64,000 nt of DNA from Cristatella mucedo (Eukaryota > Bryozoa > Phylactolaemata > Cristatellidae), in assembly GCA_009760855.2 (NCBI GenBank), contig WPIO01000001.1, positions 2,600,501 to 2,664,500 on the forward strand. The letters are read 5' to 3'. Below, in pieces: positions 25,286 to 38,430 of this stretch (its first letter is position 1; each line of letters starts with the position of its first letter). A program made the position numbers and the translations under genes. The notes beneath the pieces were generated by a model, which was given only the letters and a program-made list of their open reading frames with translations, made no database searches and was not told where the DNA came from.

Positions 25286-26389
25286 ATCATATTTTCCAGT
25301 TTTTCCTGTGTCTCTCGGTAAAACGCTTGGCGACCATTCTCAATGTGCCATGTCTGGCGAGCCTCTGGTGCACCGTTAGTATGCTTGTGAGCACACACGT
25401 AGTGGTCGCAGTCGACCTAGACGGTGAAGCAGAGTAGCGACATCGGCTGTTGAAGAGCCAGCACCTTTACGCTCAAGTGGTCATAGAGGTCGTCCTTGGC
25501 CGACCTGAGCAACGGTCTGGTAATCATACTACCGAGTGCTTTGAGATTTTAATGACCTGCACCTCATGGCTCTAGAGCTGTCTAAGAGTCTGTGCCGCGG
25601 ACAGCAGTTGTTTAGGTTATCGGTTGTTATCGTCATCGGTTGTTAGCGGTTGTTTAGGGCTCTTTCGTGCACGTGCACATAACCTCCTTTCGTGGTGCTG
25701 TCAATGTGGTGACGCCTAGGGATGTCGGACTAGGTGTCCAAATGAACCGGAAGAAGCACGGCCTCTGTCTGGTGATTGAGGAGCACAACGCAAATTTGGA
25801 GAAGAAATACAGATCAAGGAAGCATGAATATGAAGAATTCCTGCCTATCACTGCTGGCGTACAGCACGTGCCGGAATGCATAGATCCTCACGTTGTGAAC
25901 GGCAAAACGTAACTTGCCAAAGGCATACTTCACATTGACTAGCTTACTTCGAATATTTTACAGGAAAAAGTAGCAACCAGTTAAGAAACCACCTGGAGGG
26001 GGCACACGATTAACTTTGATTTTATCAGCTGTAGCTGCCACTAAAGCCGACTGTATCAGAATGCTTGTGCCCGTGATCCACTATTCAGTCTCTGATTTTA
26101 AAACTTTACAATAAACGTTCAAAGTCTATGGCTGATTCAAGCTGATAGTCAAGAAACGATTACCTAAATTAATATTGTTAAGGATGCAGGGGGGATACAG
26201 CAACAAAAATCACTGCAAGTCTTACCCAAGAGAACGCACGGCACACGGCCTAGTTGAGAGCGACAGTATGGCGACATTTTTCTCTCCAGCAGCATATATG
26301 TCGTGTCCATCGTGTCAACTGCAACCAAACAAGAACATTTTATTTACATACTGCTACTGCTTATTCGCGCTTGGTGTATAATTACTTAC

Positions 26390-26520
26390 CAATGAGCTTC
26401 AGGTGCTCTTCGGAAAATTTACGAGATAAATCAAGTGTCTGCGAAACATTTATCACGTGACGAACTAACTGCTCTTCAGAAGGTGACTTCAGCATGCCTA
26501 GCAGTTGGGTGACTTTGTTC
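26390..26520 (-). CDS. SACS: Sacsin-like exon 9 (43 codons)
   Basis: Acceptor cattcag, donor ATTG|gtaagt. VTQLLGMLKSPSEEQLVRHV aligns with human [20 protein letters not shown]. Leading and trailing phases match exons 8 and 10. No ORF of any length marks it; it was found by homology and splice signals. Confidence 0.75.
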
Positions 26521-28614
26521 CTGAATGTAGAATTAGAAGTACGAAGTGCAAACCGTCAGACCACCAAAGTTATCTCGCTAGGGCAAATTCAGGGCCTCAC
26601 CGAGGAACATGTAGCATGCGTGGCACGGTGGAAGCACGATGGAAGGCTGGAAGCTCCAGAGGAGAAAAGCCAAGGCAAAGCCCTCTGTGACACTCGAAAT
26701 AATTTTCTATCCCTCCATTAAAGCTACGATCTATAAAGTCATTCGTTAAACGAGAGCAATAGCTTTCCATTGCGAATTGGCCGAGAGCTACCGAAGCAAG
26801 TGCCACGAGCCTTCTTAAGTCGATAGGGCTCTGCCAAACTGTCGATCGATACGGGTTCAGATGGCCAAAGCTTGCTCAGTCAACTGTCCATCGGAATCGG
26901 AAGACGAGCTCTGCTATATTTTGGGGCCATCGTCTCCTACAAAATGCGAAGACAGCTGCTAAGACCATATATCATTGTTAAACGGCAGAATACATTATGT
27001 AGCTAAATTAAGTTAGAAAAAGGTATTACTCAGATAGCCTACAAGCGACGACACGAATCTATCAATCCTAAAATGAGAAGGCACTACTTTCATGAACGTC
27101 ATTGTCTATGCAAAAATCGGGCCAACAGTGCATAATTGAATAGGAGGTGCCATGTTGTCAAAGTCTATAAAACCCCAAACATTAGGATTTCAAAGAGAAA
27201 TCACCTGCTTAAATTACGCAAATTCCGGAGCAGTGATTAACGAAAATTGAACAAGTTGCAGAACTGAAGAGACAAAAAATAGTTTAAACTGCTGTCCACA
27301 CAGCTGAACATCATCTGGCAGCATTCAGAGATATCATTATAAGAGTGCAGTTACTCCTTTAGTATAATTAATTCAATAATTACCAAGTTATTAATTATTA
27401 ATTATTTGATAATCGATAATTTATTATTTATTTTATAATTAATTCCTGAATTCAGGATACGAGTGCAGTTATCCTGAAAGTAAAGGTACCGTGCTATTTT
27501 GAGGAAAAAGTTTAGAATATCCAAGATAAATGCCAAGCCTAACCGTCGCTGAGCTGAGGGTACTGCTTAGACTATTAAGACGCTAAACCCCAAGTGCGAA
27601 AATGGCAGCATGTGGAGCAAACTTACTACTGTTTAGCAAAAATGCAGACCATCGTACAAACTCAGCGTACTAAAATCTGGAAGCCCGAAGTCTCGAAGGC
27701 TCGAAAGGTCCCAGTTTACGGTTTTCCTCAAGAGCACGGAGCTGGTAATGCGTTCGTGCGAGCGTGCGTGCGTAGCCCGATTCGAGACTGCTACCGTACT
27801 ACCTGTTGAGGTGATGGGCTGCTCTTTTGATGGTGGATATACTGGTTTACTCTAGTAGAGCTCGCTAGCCCAGGGTGGTGGACTCACGATACTCATTTCT
27901 GGTGGTTGCCCTGCTAGGCTACGCCTGCCCTTTGACCAGGCCAGCCGGAGAAAAACTCGCGAAAGCTTCAAACATGGACGGCAGTTTCCTTTGCTCCGCA
28001 TTTGAGCTTCTAGCAATGGCGCTTCCGGTCACAACGTTCGGCAACTGAGTTTGACCTACAGGAAGGCTAGGAGAAAACAAAGCACAGGCAGTGCTGCAGG
28101 TTACGTGCATCAACGTGAATGCAGCATGGCGATTAAATCGGAAAGATGAAGAGTATTTACATTTATAAGTACTCGTGCGCTTGCAATAGTGTTCAAGATT
28201 ATACAAATAGCCTGTGGTGATATTGACAAAAAATCTAGAATAATGGTCCATTACAGTAACAATTGATTTACGAATATTACCACATTTTAGTCACTGAAGG
28301 CCGAATTTAAAGCTGCAATTCTACCTATGCTTAAGCTTTTTCTTATAAAACTAAGTAAGCTTACATATACTGTGTGAAGGCAGAAACTGCAGCAGGACGA
28401 CCGCCGAGTTATCCCAAACACATGTGGTGGCAAACTTGATTGATTTAGGTTTTGATGAGTGTAATGCTCTCACATTTCAGTTCGAGAGCTAGCAAGGAGA
28501 CTAACATTATTATGAGCTCGTTAAGTTTTGTTGACATTGCATTAGCTAAATTAGCTTAATGAAAAAGCACCAAAGATCTTTTTATTCCGATGCATGCCGG
28601 GCCGATCGAAGTAC
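26521..28614. other. Intron between exons 8 and 9, AT-rich block only
   Basis: Contains an AT-rich, partly self-complementary stretch at 27,360-27,450 (repeated TTAATTAT/ATAATTAA words). No gene is supported. Confidence 0.4.
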
Positions 28615-29066
28615 CTGTTCAATTCAACTGTGGATGAAGCGTCGCTAGGAAAATGGGACCCTCCTTGTCGCAGGGGATCAGACCAGTCCGGTAGAAAGTC
28701 AGCAGAGCTCCAAGCAGCCTTGAAGTTATCCTTAAACATCTCAAGATGAGATGCACATCTAAACATGGTATTTCTATCAAACAGGATAACAGGAGTATTT
28801 TCTTTTGGGATCCACCTTTTAGGCGTAGCACTTGACAAAAGTTTGCATTCGCTCACCCTGCCATATGACACTGATCCTTGATATGAGATTAGCTTGCTGG
28901 TCAAACATGGAGAACCGGCGTAAGGACAAACCTCCAGCAACTTTACACTTTTCTTTACAGCCATAACAAAACGAATAGGACGAAGCTGAATCAGTAGATT
29001 TGCATTATGTGCTAAACTGGGTGTTTTGAACAACTGTTGAACAAAGAGGGTTGATAATTCTTCCGT
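28615..29066 (-). CDS. SACS: Sacsin-like exon 8 (150 codons plus 2 nt)
   Basis: Acceptor tagaaag (the second AG, which keeps phase 0), donor AACAG|gtactt. TEELSTLFVQQLFKT then LLIQLRPIRFV align with human NTVDILLHHIFQ and LKELSLIPFL. It continues with SECKLLSSATPKRWIP, the counterpart of human KQCDVLQLLWTSCPILP. Confidence 0.75.
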
Positions 29067-30016
29067 CTTTCTAAAAAAACAAGCAAGGCATAGTCTTGAA
29101 TATCAGGTAATTTAACGCATCAAATTCACGTGAATTTTGCTAAACGTTAACAATTTTTTGCGATTCTATTTAGTCTTCACCCATTATTGCTCTGTAAGCC
29201 GCCTGAAGAAAGTATAGCATGCCACAAGTAAAATTGCAAATACTATATATATTCTCGGATATAGCAAACATTCTCACTTGATATGTAAAGGAAATTTTGA
29301 TTTTTTATATTTCGAATGATATATGATTATATTTAAAAGCCACTGTTTTAGCTAAGGTAGTGGAGAAATATTTCAAGTTGTGAAAGTGGCAGTTAATTGC
29401 TTATTAAATTCTGAAAACGATTAAAAAGGTGAAAAAAGAATAGCTTGCAAACACTTACATATTCAATGATAGGACCATAGTGCAAAGCATGGGAGCTTCC
29501 TTCTCTATATCCTCCTTCCTTCTTTATGCCTGGATGATGAAACAAAGACTGTTTTTGCAACTTAATTTTTAAGGTTTCACACTTTCCTTGGGACGTTCAT
29601 TAACCAACTGAAGTGAGATTGGTTACCAAAGGTACAACTTAAATTGGTCGAATTCTTACATGATGCCCTATGATACTGCTACTGCCATTTTTTAATGATG
29701 AGATCAAGCGAATCTTCAAAAGAAGCTTGCCAAACAAAATATCTCTTGCACAGCTGTATTAGTTTGGAACCTCCTATAGCAAGTCATTGTCCTTGTCTGT
29801 TTCAAGCCGGGTGCTTGAATACACGAAAATTAGTGCATACTCAGTGCAACATGGCTAAACTAGATTGGCGGTAAGCATAAACGTGCTTCTCTTTAGGTAG
29901 TTTTAAGTGCTATAAAGCTAGGCACAAATTGGATTTATTATTAGCCAAATATTCTTGAACGGGGTCGATGCTCTGTACCTACGAGGCAGATTGAAGCGAC
30001 TGTTCTTGATCTAAGG

Positions 30017-30213
30017 CAGTGGTTCTCAACTTTCCTAATGCTGCGACCCTTAGATAAAGTTTCTCATGTTTTTGCGACCCACAAGCATAAAATTATTGTG
30101 TGGGAAATGTGGAAATGCGTGTTTTTCGATGGCCTTTGGCAACCCCCCCCCCCCGTGAAAGGGTCGGGTCGCTCGACCCCCAAAGGGGTCACGACCCAGG
30201 TTGAGAACTGCTG
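30017..30213 (+). mobile_element. SPIN-like non-autonomous hAT element, 197 bp
   Basis: Termini CAGTGGTTCTCAAC and GTTGAGAACTGCTG, flanked by perfect 8-bp duplications ATCTAAGG (30,009-30,016 and 30,214-30,221). It is the same family as 12,180-12,367 in the opposite orientation, and carries a C14-type homopolymer. Perfect flanks suggest a younger insertion than the first copy. Confidence 0.9.
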
Positions 30214-31125
30214 ATCTAAGGACATCAGCACTGTGTAGATGGCAAACAAGGGTCACGTATTGACTCTAATGGAAGAGATGCCGGATACGACATAATCAAG
30301 CTGTGAGCTGCAAACTCGCAGGTTAAAAGGTATACTTGGCTGCTGTGATCTTGAGAACAAACACACTAAGTATTCAAAATATTTTTTTATAATTAATTAC
30401 CGAAAATGCTTATATTAAATTCAAGATATGGAGCATATCGAGGAGTTTTATTTATTGGTTAGGCAAGAGGATATGTTATATGTTCCGCCGTATGTCAGAC
30501 ATGTGAGCTTTTGCCTCAAACAAGATGCACTGAGATAGGCAGACCTCTTCTGTCCTGCTGTTGGTGAGTGGCTAGATCAGGCGTTCTTTGATCAGTATTC
30601 AATTTGCACAGAAGTGTGCAAGATAATATTTATGCTGAGATGGTCAGCACTCTTGTAGATGTTATCGACATGTAGGAGACCAACTTCATTGCAAGACCGC
30701 ATATGTTACATTGTCACTTCGATGGCAAACGGAGTAAAGCAGAAGAGAAGAGAAGGTCGTGGATGCGTAGAGATGGTAGCTGGCTCTATTCCAAATAAGG
30801 CATTTGGTGGTATGACAGAGAGGCACCTTACGTGACACAGCAGAGAGTGATCACAGCTGTGAGAGCCCGAAAAGGTCATAGGTGTAAGTGCTCCGGCAGA
30901 TAAAGTCGTAGGTGAAACAGTAGGAACGTCTCATTTTAATAGACACTTCAAAGCTAAGAAGTTAAAAGCGACTGCCACTGCGTTCTAGGCAAAAGTCTGG
31001 GCAGACAGTCCCTGCCTAGTCACCATTGGTGACATATCCGGCTTGAGCCACAGGGCTTTGCAGAAAGAAAACAAAATTGTTGAGCTGTGGCACCGCATTG
31101 AAGGCTCCAGCTCACCTCAGGGAGA

Positions 31126-31207
31126 TGAGCATCTGAGGGAGATGGAGCATCTGACGGAGATAGAGCATCTGACGGAGATGGAGCATCTGACGAAGATGAG
31201 CATCTCC
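31126..31207. repeat. 18-bp minisatellite, about 4 copies
   Basis: Tandem unit GAGATGGAGCATCTGACG with point variants. The overlapping ORF (HLTEME repeats) is an artefact. Confidence 0.85.
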
Positions 31208-31814
31208 ACGACTGGCAGGCTGTAAGGTCACAGCCTGCCTAATCGGGTGAGCAACTTTAAGGCAATTGTGTCACTCAGCGCTGCTAGCGGCCCAAAACCC
31301 TACCACAAATACATACATCCGTTAAATTGACAAAGCATCTAGCTTCCCATAAGCGGAAGGGCAAACAAAATGGCGACGCATGCATTACTTAATTCAGGCG
31401 CCTCAAAACAAAAATTTAAGCAAGATTTCGAGACAGTACACACAACTTTAGTCGGCTACACTCGATGGTAAGGAGCCTAGGATATAGTATTCGCTAGCGA
31501 GTACAGTAAGTAGCAGCATTGCAGTCATGAGTAAGAAGCTAGCGGAGATTAGAAATACGAGCGAAGCGTTTATGAATAGCATGTTTGTAAGACAGTTAAA
31601 TTGCTTGCAATCGGCATAGCCTCTCATCTTGCAAGAGGAGTGCGGCAGCCACACAGCACCACCCCACAGCACCCTCGGCTCGTGGGGATTTCCTCCACTG
31701 CAGTCTCTCCACTGCAGCCTTGAAAGCACGCCTTCTCGTCCAACCCCGAAAAGCGAGATATAAACGGTGCCGGCTTCCACCAGGCTCCATCTCAGCGCTT
31801 GTAAGGCATTTTTC

Positions 31815-31945
31815 AAGCCCGGGACTTAGGTGCTCGCCCCCTATACAACCCAGGTCGTGGGTTTGAGCTCTGCAGTAAGCGATCCTTTATCGTCTACTGC
31901 AAGTGGTGGTGATAGCAATAAAAGCTCTTCTACTGCTATACAATC
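31815..31945 (+). repeat. tRNA-headed SINE (family 2)
   Basis: B-box-like GTCGTGGGTTTGAGCTC, then GCGATCCTTTATCGTCTACT and CAAGTGGTGGTGATAGC. Confidence 0.6.
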
Positions 31946-32989
31946 GAGGCTGTTAAATTTACTATAATTTTTCCATGACCGACGTGGTGGGGTCAAGCCC
32001 TCTGACTTATGCGAAGCAACTGGATAGACATTCATTTCTCTTATGGAGCCACACAAATCGATATACACATATACATTGACCATAAATTTACCAAATCACC
32101 GCTAATGTCGAGTAAAACAGAAAAACTTTTTTTTAATCAAAATACTCCAACTTTAAAATTGTTGTAACCTATAGGGGGCTAGAATGTCGGCACCTGTGTG
32201 GGGAAAAACGGTCAATGATTGTGCACCAGCCACAGGGTCTTGGGAATATACTTATGGGCTCATTCGTATTGGCACGCCATCGTTGCTAATACCGAAACTT
32301 AAATTAACATCTTAGACAGCGACTAATTAAGTCCTGTGGAGTAAATCTTTTCATCATTCGCAGCGAAGTCGAGTCGTAGATATAGATAATTTGGGTAGCA
32401 CATTTCATTATTACAATGTATATCCTATTATTTATTAGAAACCAGATAAAATCTGTATGATTACAGACTCCTTTAGAATAGGTCTTGCTAATGGTTATAA
32501 CGAATATAGGGCTCGCATAGCTTCTGTGAGTATGATTAGAGCCTCCCAGACAAATGCAAAGCTCTGGAAGTTAGATACAATTGACCGAGCTCTGTCAAAT
32601 GAGGAGGCTAGCCCTCCTATCCAGGTGTTCCGAGCGTCAAGTCAGCATAGTCTGTCCTTAAAACGACAAAGCCCCCTGGTGGGTATTACGAAATTTCTTA
32701 TGTTCAATTTTTCTGGGTTGCTAAGCAGTCGTAGTTGCAATCGAAACCCTCTTTCTCATCATCATCCATATTTATCATTACCCTCCGTTAACCTTCTGCA
32801 CCATCTAATTCTTTTGAGAGCCTTTCCAAAGATGTGAAGTCTCGAGAGCCAGGTTAATCGAAACACCGAAATTTTGATGAAGACACAAGCCGTGTAACAA
32901 TCGTGCATAAAATCAATCTTTTATAACCACTCAGATACATATCAAAACAAAGCTAACATATTCAGTTACAGACTCAAAGTTTGGCGTAC
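31946..32989. other. Intron stretch, nothing recognised
   Basis: A 126-codon plus ORF (32,457-32,837) has no recognised domain and no splice or repeat support. Confidence 0.35.
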
Positions 32990-33281
32990 CTCTGACTTGA
33001 GCCCCATTGAAGATGCAATAGTTTCTGCGAAAGATACAAATTCGTTATCATCTGGCTCTGTCCTCAAACCAATCTTCCGCATAAAATTGAGCCAATAGTT
33101 ATTGCTAAAGGGTGCTGGTGGAAAAGATGTTTCCTCAAGCATGCTTTTGAAAAGTTTATTATCAGGATCGAAAAAACTGCTGGCCGTTTTTAGCTCACTA
33201 TTTGCAAGAATGAATGGCAGCTTCTTCAGATGTCTGAGAAGCTGTGCAAGATCATCGCTCTTCCATTGCCATCTAGGAAGC
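32990..33281 (-). CDS. SACS: Sacsin-like exon 7 (97 codons)
   Basis: Acceptor atttcag, donor CAGAG|gtacgc. DLAQLLRHLKKLPFIL and NYWLNFMRKIGL align with the human region containing FMTSWVEFLRNIGLKYIL. Has 1 leading nt and ends in phase 0. Confidence 0.7.
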
Positions 33282-34002
33282 CTGAAATAACAAAAAATAA
33301 CAAAACTGTGACAATAAACAGAATACTGCCAACGTCAGACTAAAAATTTAAGCACTTGCATTATGAAAGTAAACCAAGGCAAGAAATTTTAGGAGCACGA
33401 AAGTAAGACAAATTTAGACCTTCAAGTTTTTATTCCAGCTACAGCATCCTTGCTGTATAGCAAGTACACAACGCATAGAAAATATCAGGATTAATCACAG
33501 CTTTAAATTTAAGTTTATGTATACCTAATTAAGAAGAATTCCACTCTGACTGATCTAGTAAGTCTTGTGACACATTAAAACTTTATTACTTCGAGTCATA
33601 CTCACACAGTACTCAAAGATAAATTTTTGGCAACATTTAGTTGAAGTATAGCTTCGCCATAGTGCTTCTGTTTATTGTCACGGGCGAGCCATCGCTGACG
33701 AGCACCATGCAAGCAGTGCTGTTAGATAGCAATATATAGAAGTATATCCAGATGTACATAGATGGTAATACGCATGAAATGGTACCTAATAAATAAAGCG
33801 GGACCATTCGAAGGCTTCCTGTAAAGACTATTGGTTCACATTATTGTAAATGCTTCGTACGAACTAAATCTTCGGCTCGGCTACCTGTATTTGGAATAGC
33901 CGGGTTTCGAGATGAAATGCAGCATCGTATCTACATTTATCTTCATTTTCATTTAATTTGACACGTGTTTGAGTAAGCCATGCACTTATTCTGATTAAGT
34001 AG

Positions 34003-34073
34003 TGTAAAGCGCCTAGAAAGAGATTGAGTTCTCTGAGGACGCTTTATCAAGTGCATTATTATTACTATTATTA
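34003..34073 (+). repeat. SINE/LINE 3' tail with (ATT)n
   Basis: AGTGTAAAGCGCCTAGAAAG, GAGTTCTCTGAGGACGC and TTATCAAGTGCATTATTATT. Almost consensus, with no head. Confidence 0.75.
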
Positions 34074-34937
34074 AGTTTAAACTTCGCTAATTAAAACCTA
34101 TCATGACTTGACTGCATGTGACATACTTCGATTTTGCGAGTTAGAGCTCACGTAAATAACTTAGCAATAGATAGAATGCAAGAGCACGAGATAAATAAAA
34201 GTTTTAATTGATACGCGGTTTCACTGGAAACAAGTCACCCAATTTCAGGGGTAGGACTCTTTTGTGAAAATCTTCCTTTTGAGAGCCGATGGTTTGTCCC
34301 ATTTCTGGAGTTAAGAAGTTAGTGCAAGATAGGATTAAAATTCGTTGTTTCGCATGGGCATATGGCATACTGACATGATCTGGGACAAACGCAGCAGTCT
34401 GGGATCATGGCTTACTACAAACTCCTATCGCTCGTATTGCCAAAAGGGCACCAAAATCAACCTCTTAGTGCCACATTAACAATCACACAAACATTGGGGA
34501 AATTAATTCATCACTTTAAAGGTGAGTCACCACATTCGTCCTGTCATTCGAGATAGGTTACTTACTTCTGAGGCAAGCTAGGAGTCACAGAGGAGGCCAA
34601 TTTAGTCTAGGATTTACCATTTTTTTAAATTTAAAGAGAGCTTCCAAGCCTCCGCACATATGTGGCTAGTACTGATCGCTGCAGCCTGATTCAATTTAAT
34701 AAATTCCTCAAATTGGTTAAGAATTAAGGAGTCAACATAATTTTAGTAGTGAAAATCACCGCACTATAAAGTCTGCACTGCAGGTGAAAATAATTGTTAA
34801 AGTGCTAAATTTAAACAGAGCTTGCAATTCCACCATCGACCATATGCGGACTTTTATGAGGTAAAAATTCGCAAAAAATATTGTAACGACAAGGTGTACA
34901 CAAATACACAGATGAAAAACAAAAGGTCATCCGCTAC

Positions 34938-35130
34938 TTGCCAGCGATCATTAATGTATCGAAGGTGAGCGACTCGTCCTTCAGAGCTCATCAGTGGGAA
35001 CTTCGGAAACACGTATTGGTAGTACAGTTCATCGTTTCCGAGCTCGCTGCATGCCAGAAATGTGTATAATTGCTGTAGTCTATAATCTTCTTTTAGGAAT
35101 GTCTCTCCAGCCGAGCCTACGAAAATGTTT
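34938..35130 (-). CDS. SACS: Sacsin-like exon 6
   Basis: Acceptor tatagcag. LQQLYTFLACSELGNDEL and GRVAHLRYINDRW align with human LKELYEVIGCVPVDDLEVY and KLEHLIYLKNRL. The donor is uncertain: CAA|gtagcg ends in phase 0 while the next exon needs phase 2, so a short exon or another donor is likely. Confidence 0.7.
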
Positions 35131-35525
35131 CTGCTATAATCGTTAAAGCCCAAATGTGCTTTAAAAACAGCATGACGAAATGAACATCCAACGATTGGAA
35201 TTAAATGTAACGAGCTGCGTTCAAACTTAATCAGAATTTACGATAAACTTTACTCAAATACGTTGAAATGATTTGAAAGTAAAGGTAAAGGAAAATCTGC
35301 ATTTCATCTCAAACTCAGATAGCCCGAACCTAGATAGCGAAGGATTAAGTTCTTAGAAAGCATCTATTACTTTTGCTGCATGTAGCTACTAAGAAAATGC
35401 AGGTGAAAGATTGTATGAAGCCTCTTAGACAGGTAGCAGCTCGTTATGCACCTGAATGTATACGATCGCTGTGTATCTGTATGTATCTCCATCTGTAATT
35501 AGACAGACCACAAAGAGCCTAGATG

Positions 35526-35583
35526 CTTGTCCGGACAAGTCCGGACATCTACTTCTCCGGACCAGTAGATGTTTGTCCGGAGA
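35526..35583. repeat. Small inverted repeat around TCCGGA words
   Basis: GTCCGGACATCTACT faces AGTAGATGTTTGTCCGGA, giving an imperfect hairpin. Five TCCGGA-type words lie within 60 bp. Confidence 0.6.
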
Positions 35584-35639
35584 GTTTTCTAGAGCTGCCC
35601 CAGCTGCTTAATCAACTGTTGGTATGCAAGTGGAAGCCA

Positions 35640-36560
35640 ACAGACTTCATTTCATGCATTAAATAGAAAGTGAAAAGCATAGCTGAGACTAAAGGGCAGT
35701 TGAGGTAGTGAATAGCATGGAGGTAGCTGCTCAGGTCGGCTGGAAAGGATGTACCACAGTCAGCAGCAGGGGAGTAGATGCAGTTTCATACGAATTGTGG
35801 AAGTGAGCTCCACAGTTCCACATCCCTAGGACCTGCTGAGCAAAAGCTTTCGTTGCCAACGGTCTTGTATCTCCATCTGTAACTTTGTGTCTCTCCGTTT
35901 GTAACTCCACAAAACTGCCAAGACTATGTGGGTGTTACGCAGGAGAGTTGTGTATAGCACACTCACAGCCTAAGCAGCTTTCGGTACAAATTTGGTAGCA
36001 ACAGACTTCATCTCACGCAACAAAGAGAAATTGGGAAGCATAACAGAGCCAAGAGAGCAGTTGAGGTGGTGAGTAGCGTAGAAGTAGCAGCTCAGGACGG
36101 CTGAAAGAATGTGCCATAGTCGGCAGCAGGAGAGTAGTTGTCGTTGCGTAAGAATCGTGGAAGCGACTTCCACAGTCTAGGAGTGTTGAAACGAATGAAC
36201 TTAACAGCAAAGTCTTTTGAGGACTCGGGGTACGATGAGGCTAAAACAGGTGAAGCAGTTCTTTGGCAGGCTACGAAAAAGCTAGGCCGTGACGGCCTTG
36301 TGGGTCTGTGTAAGAATTTTGCTCTTTATCTGGTTGATTGACTGTGAGCCTTCTTCACCAAAGGAGACATGTGACTGAACCTCAGGGATTTTTTGACTGC
36401 CTTGCAGCCATATTCATCCCAAGCTGCAAAGACTGGATGGCTTGTTTCAGTAGCCTTTTCAAAAAATGGAATTACCATAATCCAGCTTTGACAGAACGAG
36501 GGAGGCTAGTTAGATTTGATGCAACCCACCGTCATAGACAACCTCTAAAGTAAACAAATG
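35640..36560 (-). repeat. Two head-to-tail fragments of the second LINE family
   Basis: 35,640-35,870 and 35,875-36,560 both align with 22.6-23.3 kb (shared GAGCTCCACAG, AGGTAGTGA and GCCAACGGTC words). Both are antisense and broken. They look like two independent or duplicated insertions. Confidence 0.7.
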
Positions 36561-36589
36561 AAAGCTGATTAAACAGCTTCTTTTTTATA

Positions 36590-36735
36590 GAGGCAGAAGA
36601 GCCCTCAAGGCTATTACAGCCGCTTTTAGTGGCAGTAAAGGATCGCCCACCACAGGAGTCGAACCCACAACCTCGGGACACTGGTCGTGAAAAGCAACCA
36701 CCTTACTTAGTGGCCACTACGGAGCTTAGCCCGGA
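36590..36735 (-). repeat. tRNA-headed SINE (family 2), antisense
   Basis: CAGGAGTCGAACCCACAACC and an A-box-like complement ending in ACTTAGTGGCCACTACGG. Confidence 0.6.
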
Positions 36736-37314
36736 ATCGGACGTGATGGCTAGCTGTTGATAAAGTCTTTAAATGGAGCTTTCGAAATTCGAGTGGTAAT
36801 TAAAGAGGTCACCGAAATTCCGAACACATGGTGACGGTCGCAAAAAGCGCTGCAGTAAGTAAGTCATATGTCGGCTTAAATTCAGCAAAAAGGCAAAATA
36901 ATTATACCGATGAAATGAGTATGAATAACGTCATGCATCATAAAAGATGAATAAGCCAAAAAGTGTTTACCCTAGCTATGACAGCTAGCAAGTTAGATTG
37001 CTTGAATTGAGGGCGAATTAATTACAGCTTACGGATTTGTCACCGCGATGAAATCCCGAAATCAAACACACGATTTTACTCAATTCTTAATCCTTATAAT
37101 AAAATTCAGTCGAGTTGTTTTTAGGCTAATTAGGTAAACATATTGGAATTGCAAAATTTTTCAGCTATTCTTTTAAGAAATGGCTATGAGAAACTTGTGC
37201 TTCATTTCCAACCAAGTGACAGACTATAGGCTCAGGCCATACCCACAGCTTTTCGCAAGATCCCTCTGAGGCGACCACTTCAGTGACGATACTATACGTT
37301 CGAGATAACCATTC

Positions 37315-38430
37315 AAACTTTGTTGCAGTACGGGTTTTTATTTGTATGCCGATGATATGCAGCTGTACCCATGCTTTAATTGATAGCCTTCCAACACGTT
37401 AACTTTCACAACTCCCTCGCTGAATGTATTGCTGACATCCGAGCTTGGATGGAAGAACACGTTCTCATATTGAATGAAGATTAAACCAACTTACTAGTTA
37501 TGGAAAAACCTATTGTGACAAAAAATGGAAAGCCTGTCCCAAAAGTCACCTTTGCCAGCATATCTACCGCAGAAAACTTACGAAAACTCCGTGTCCTGTT
37601 GCTAAGAGATCTATTCACAGACGACCACATCAGCTCCATAGCCGCGTATGCCTACTTTAGCTAGGAAATATTACAAAACTCGAGCGTGCTTAGACAGGAA
37701 TACCTTATTCAAGTGTATGCATGTATTTGTGATATTTCATCTATATATCTGTAACTTAATACTTTCAGGTCCTCCAGTAACTAGGAAGCTTATTGTTGGC
37801 AGAAAACTAAGTAGCCAGGCTTGTCTGTCATGAGCATCAATATTCCTGCAATATACCACTTTTTGGCCACTTTCTTCAAGTCGAGTTAACCATAGATTTC
37901 AAGGTTTTTCCACTCACTTTCAGGCCCCCTACATTCACTCGCTCCAGCCTGCCTATAAGATCTACACTATAATCAGTCTAGGAATCGTACCACCCACACT
38001 TAGCTATGAATCCTAAGGAGAGAAAGCATTAAGGTCGTATGCTCCTACAGTCAGGAACTCACTACTGACTTGCGTTGCGACGTCCTCTGACTAAACGATA
38101 TTAAAAAAGCTCAAGCGAATCCAGTTCATTACAACATTTGCTGGCCTGTGAATTGCTCTTTTAGTGCTTATTCATGCTGATATTATGCATGCTATCACTA
38201 TGTTAATGTGCTTCGACTTTAACGTATTAAATGCCTTGAAAGTGATTATGACTTTGATGAGCAAGCTACTTGACGTAGTCGGTAGAATAGCTGCAAATCT
38301 CCTCCCTGGCAGCAAAGTACGAATGCTTCCCTGTTTTCAATACGGCATTCATGCTACAGTTTGCGTGCCCTGACACCAATAGCAACAATACTCGCAAATT
38401 TGTATAGTGCCCAAAGAGAACTTAATTTTG
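37315..38430 (+). repeat. CR1/L2-like LINE fragment with RT YADD box
   Basis: Broken frames encode FYLYADDMQLYPC near 37,335, then ECIADIRAWMEEHVLILNED (RT motifs after the active site). Degenerate C-terminal and 3' UTR sequence follows. Confidence 0.75.

Noticed and set aside
25667-25912. 81-codon plus ORF
   Set aside because: No recognised domain, no splice or promoter context.
32457-32837. 126-codon plus ORF
   Set aside because: Length is possible by chance; composition is not coding-like and nothing was recognised.
245-36735. tRNA genes suggested by A/B-box-like sequences
   Set aside because: Heads are degenerate, lack a cloverleaf and are attached to SINE tails.
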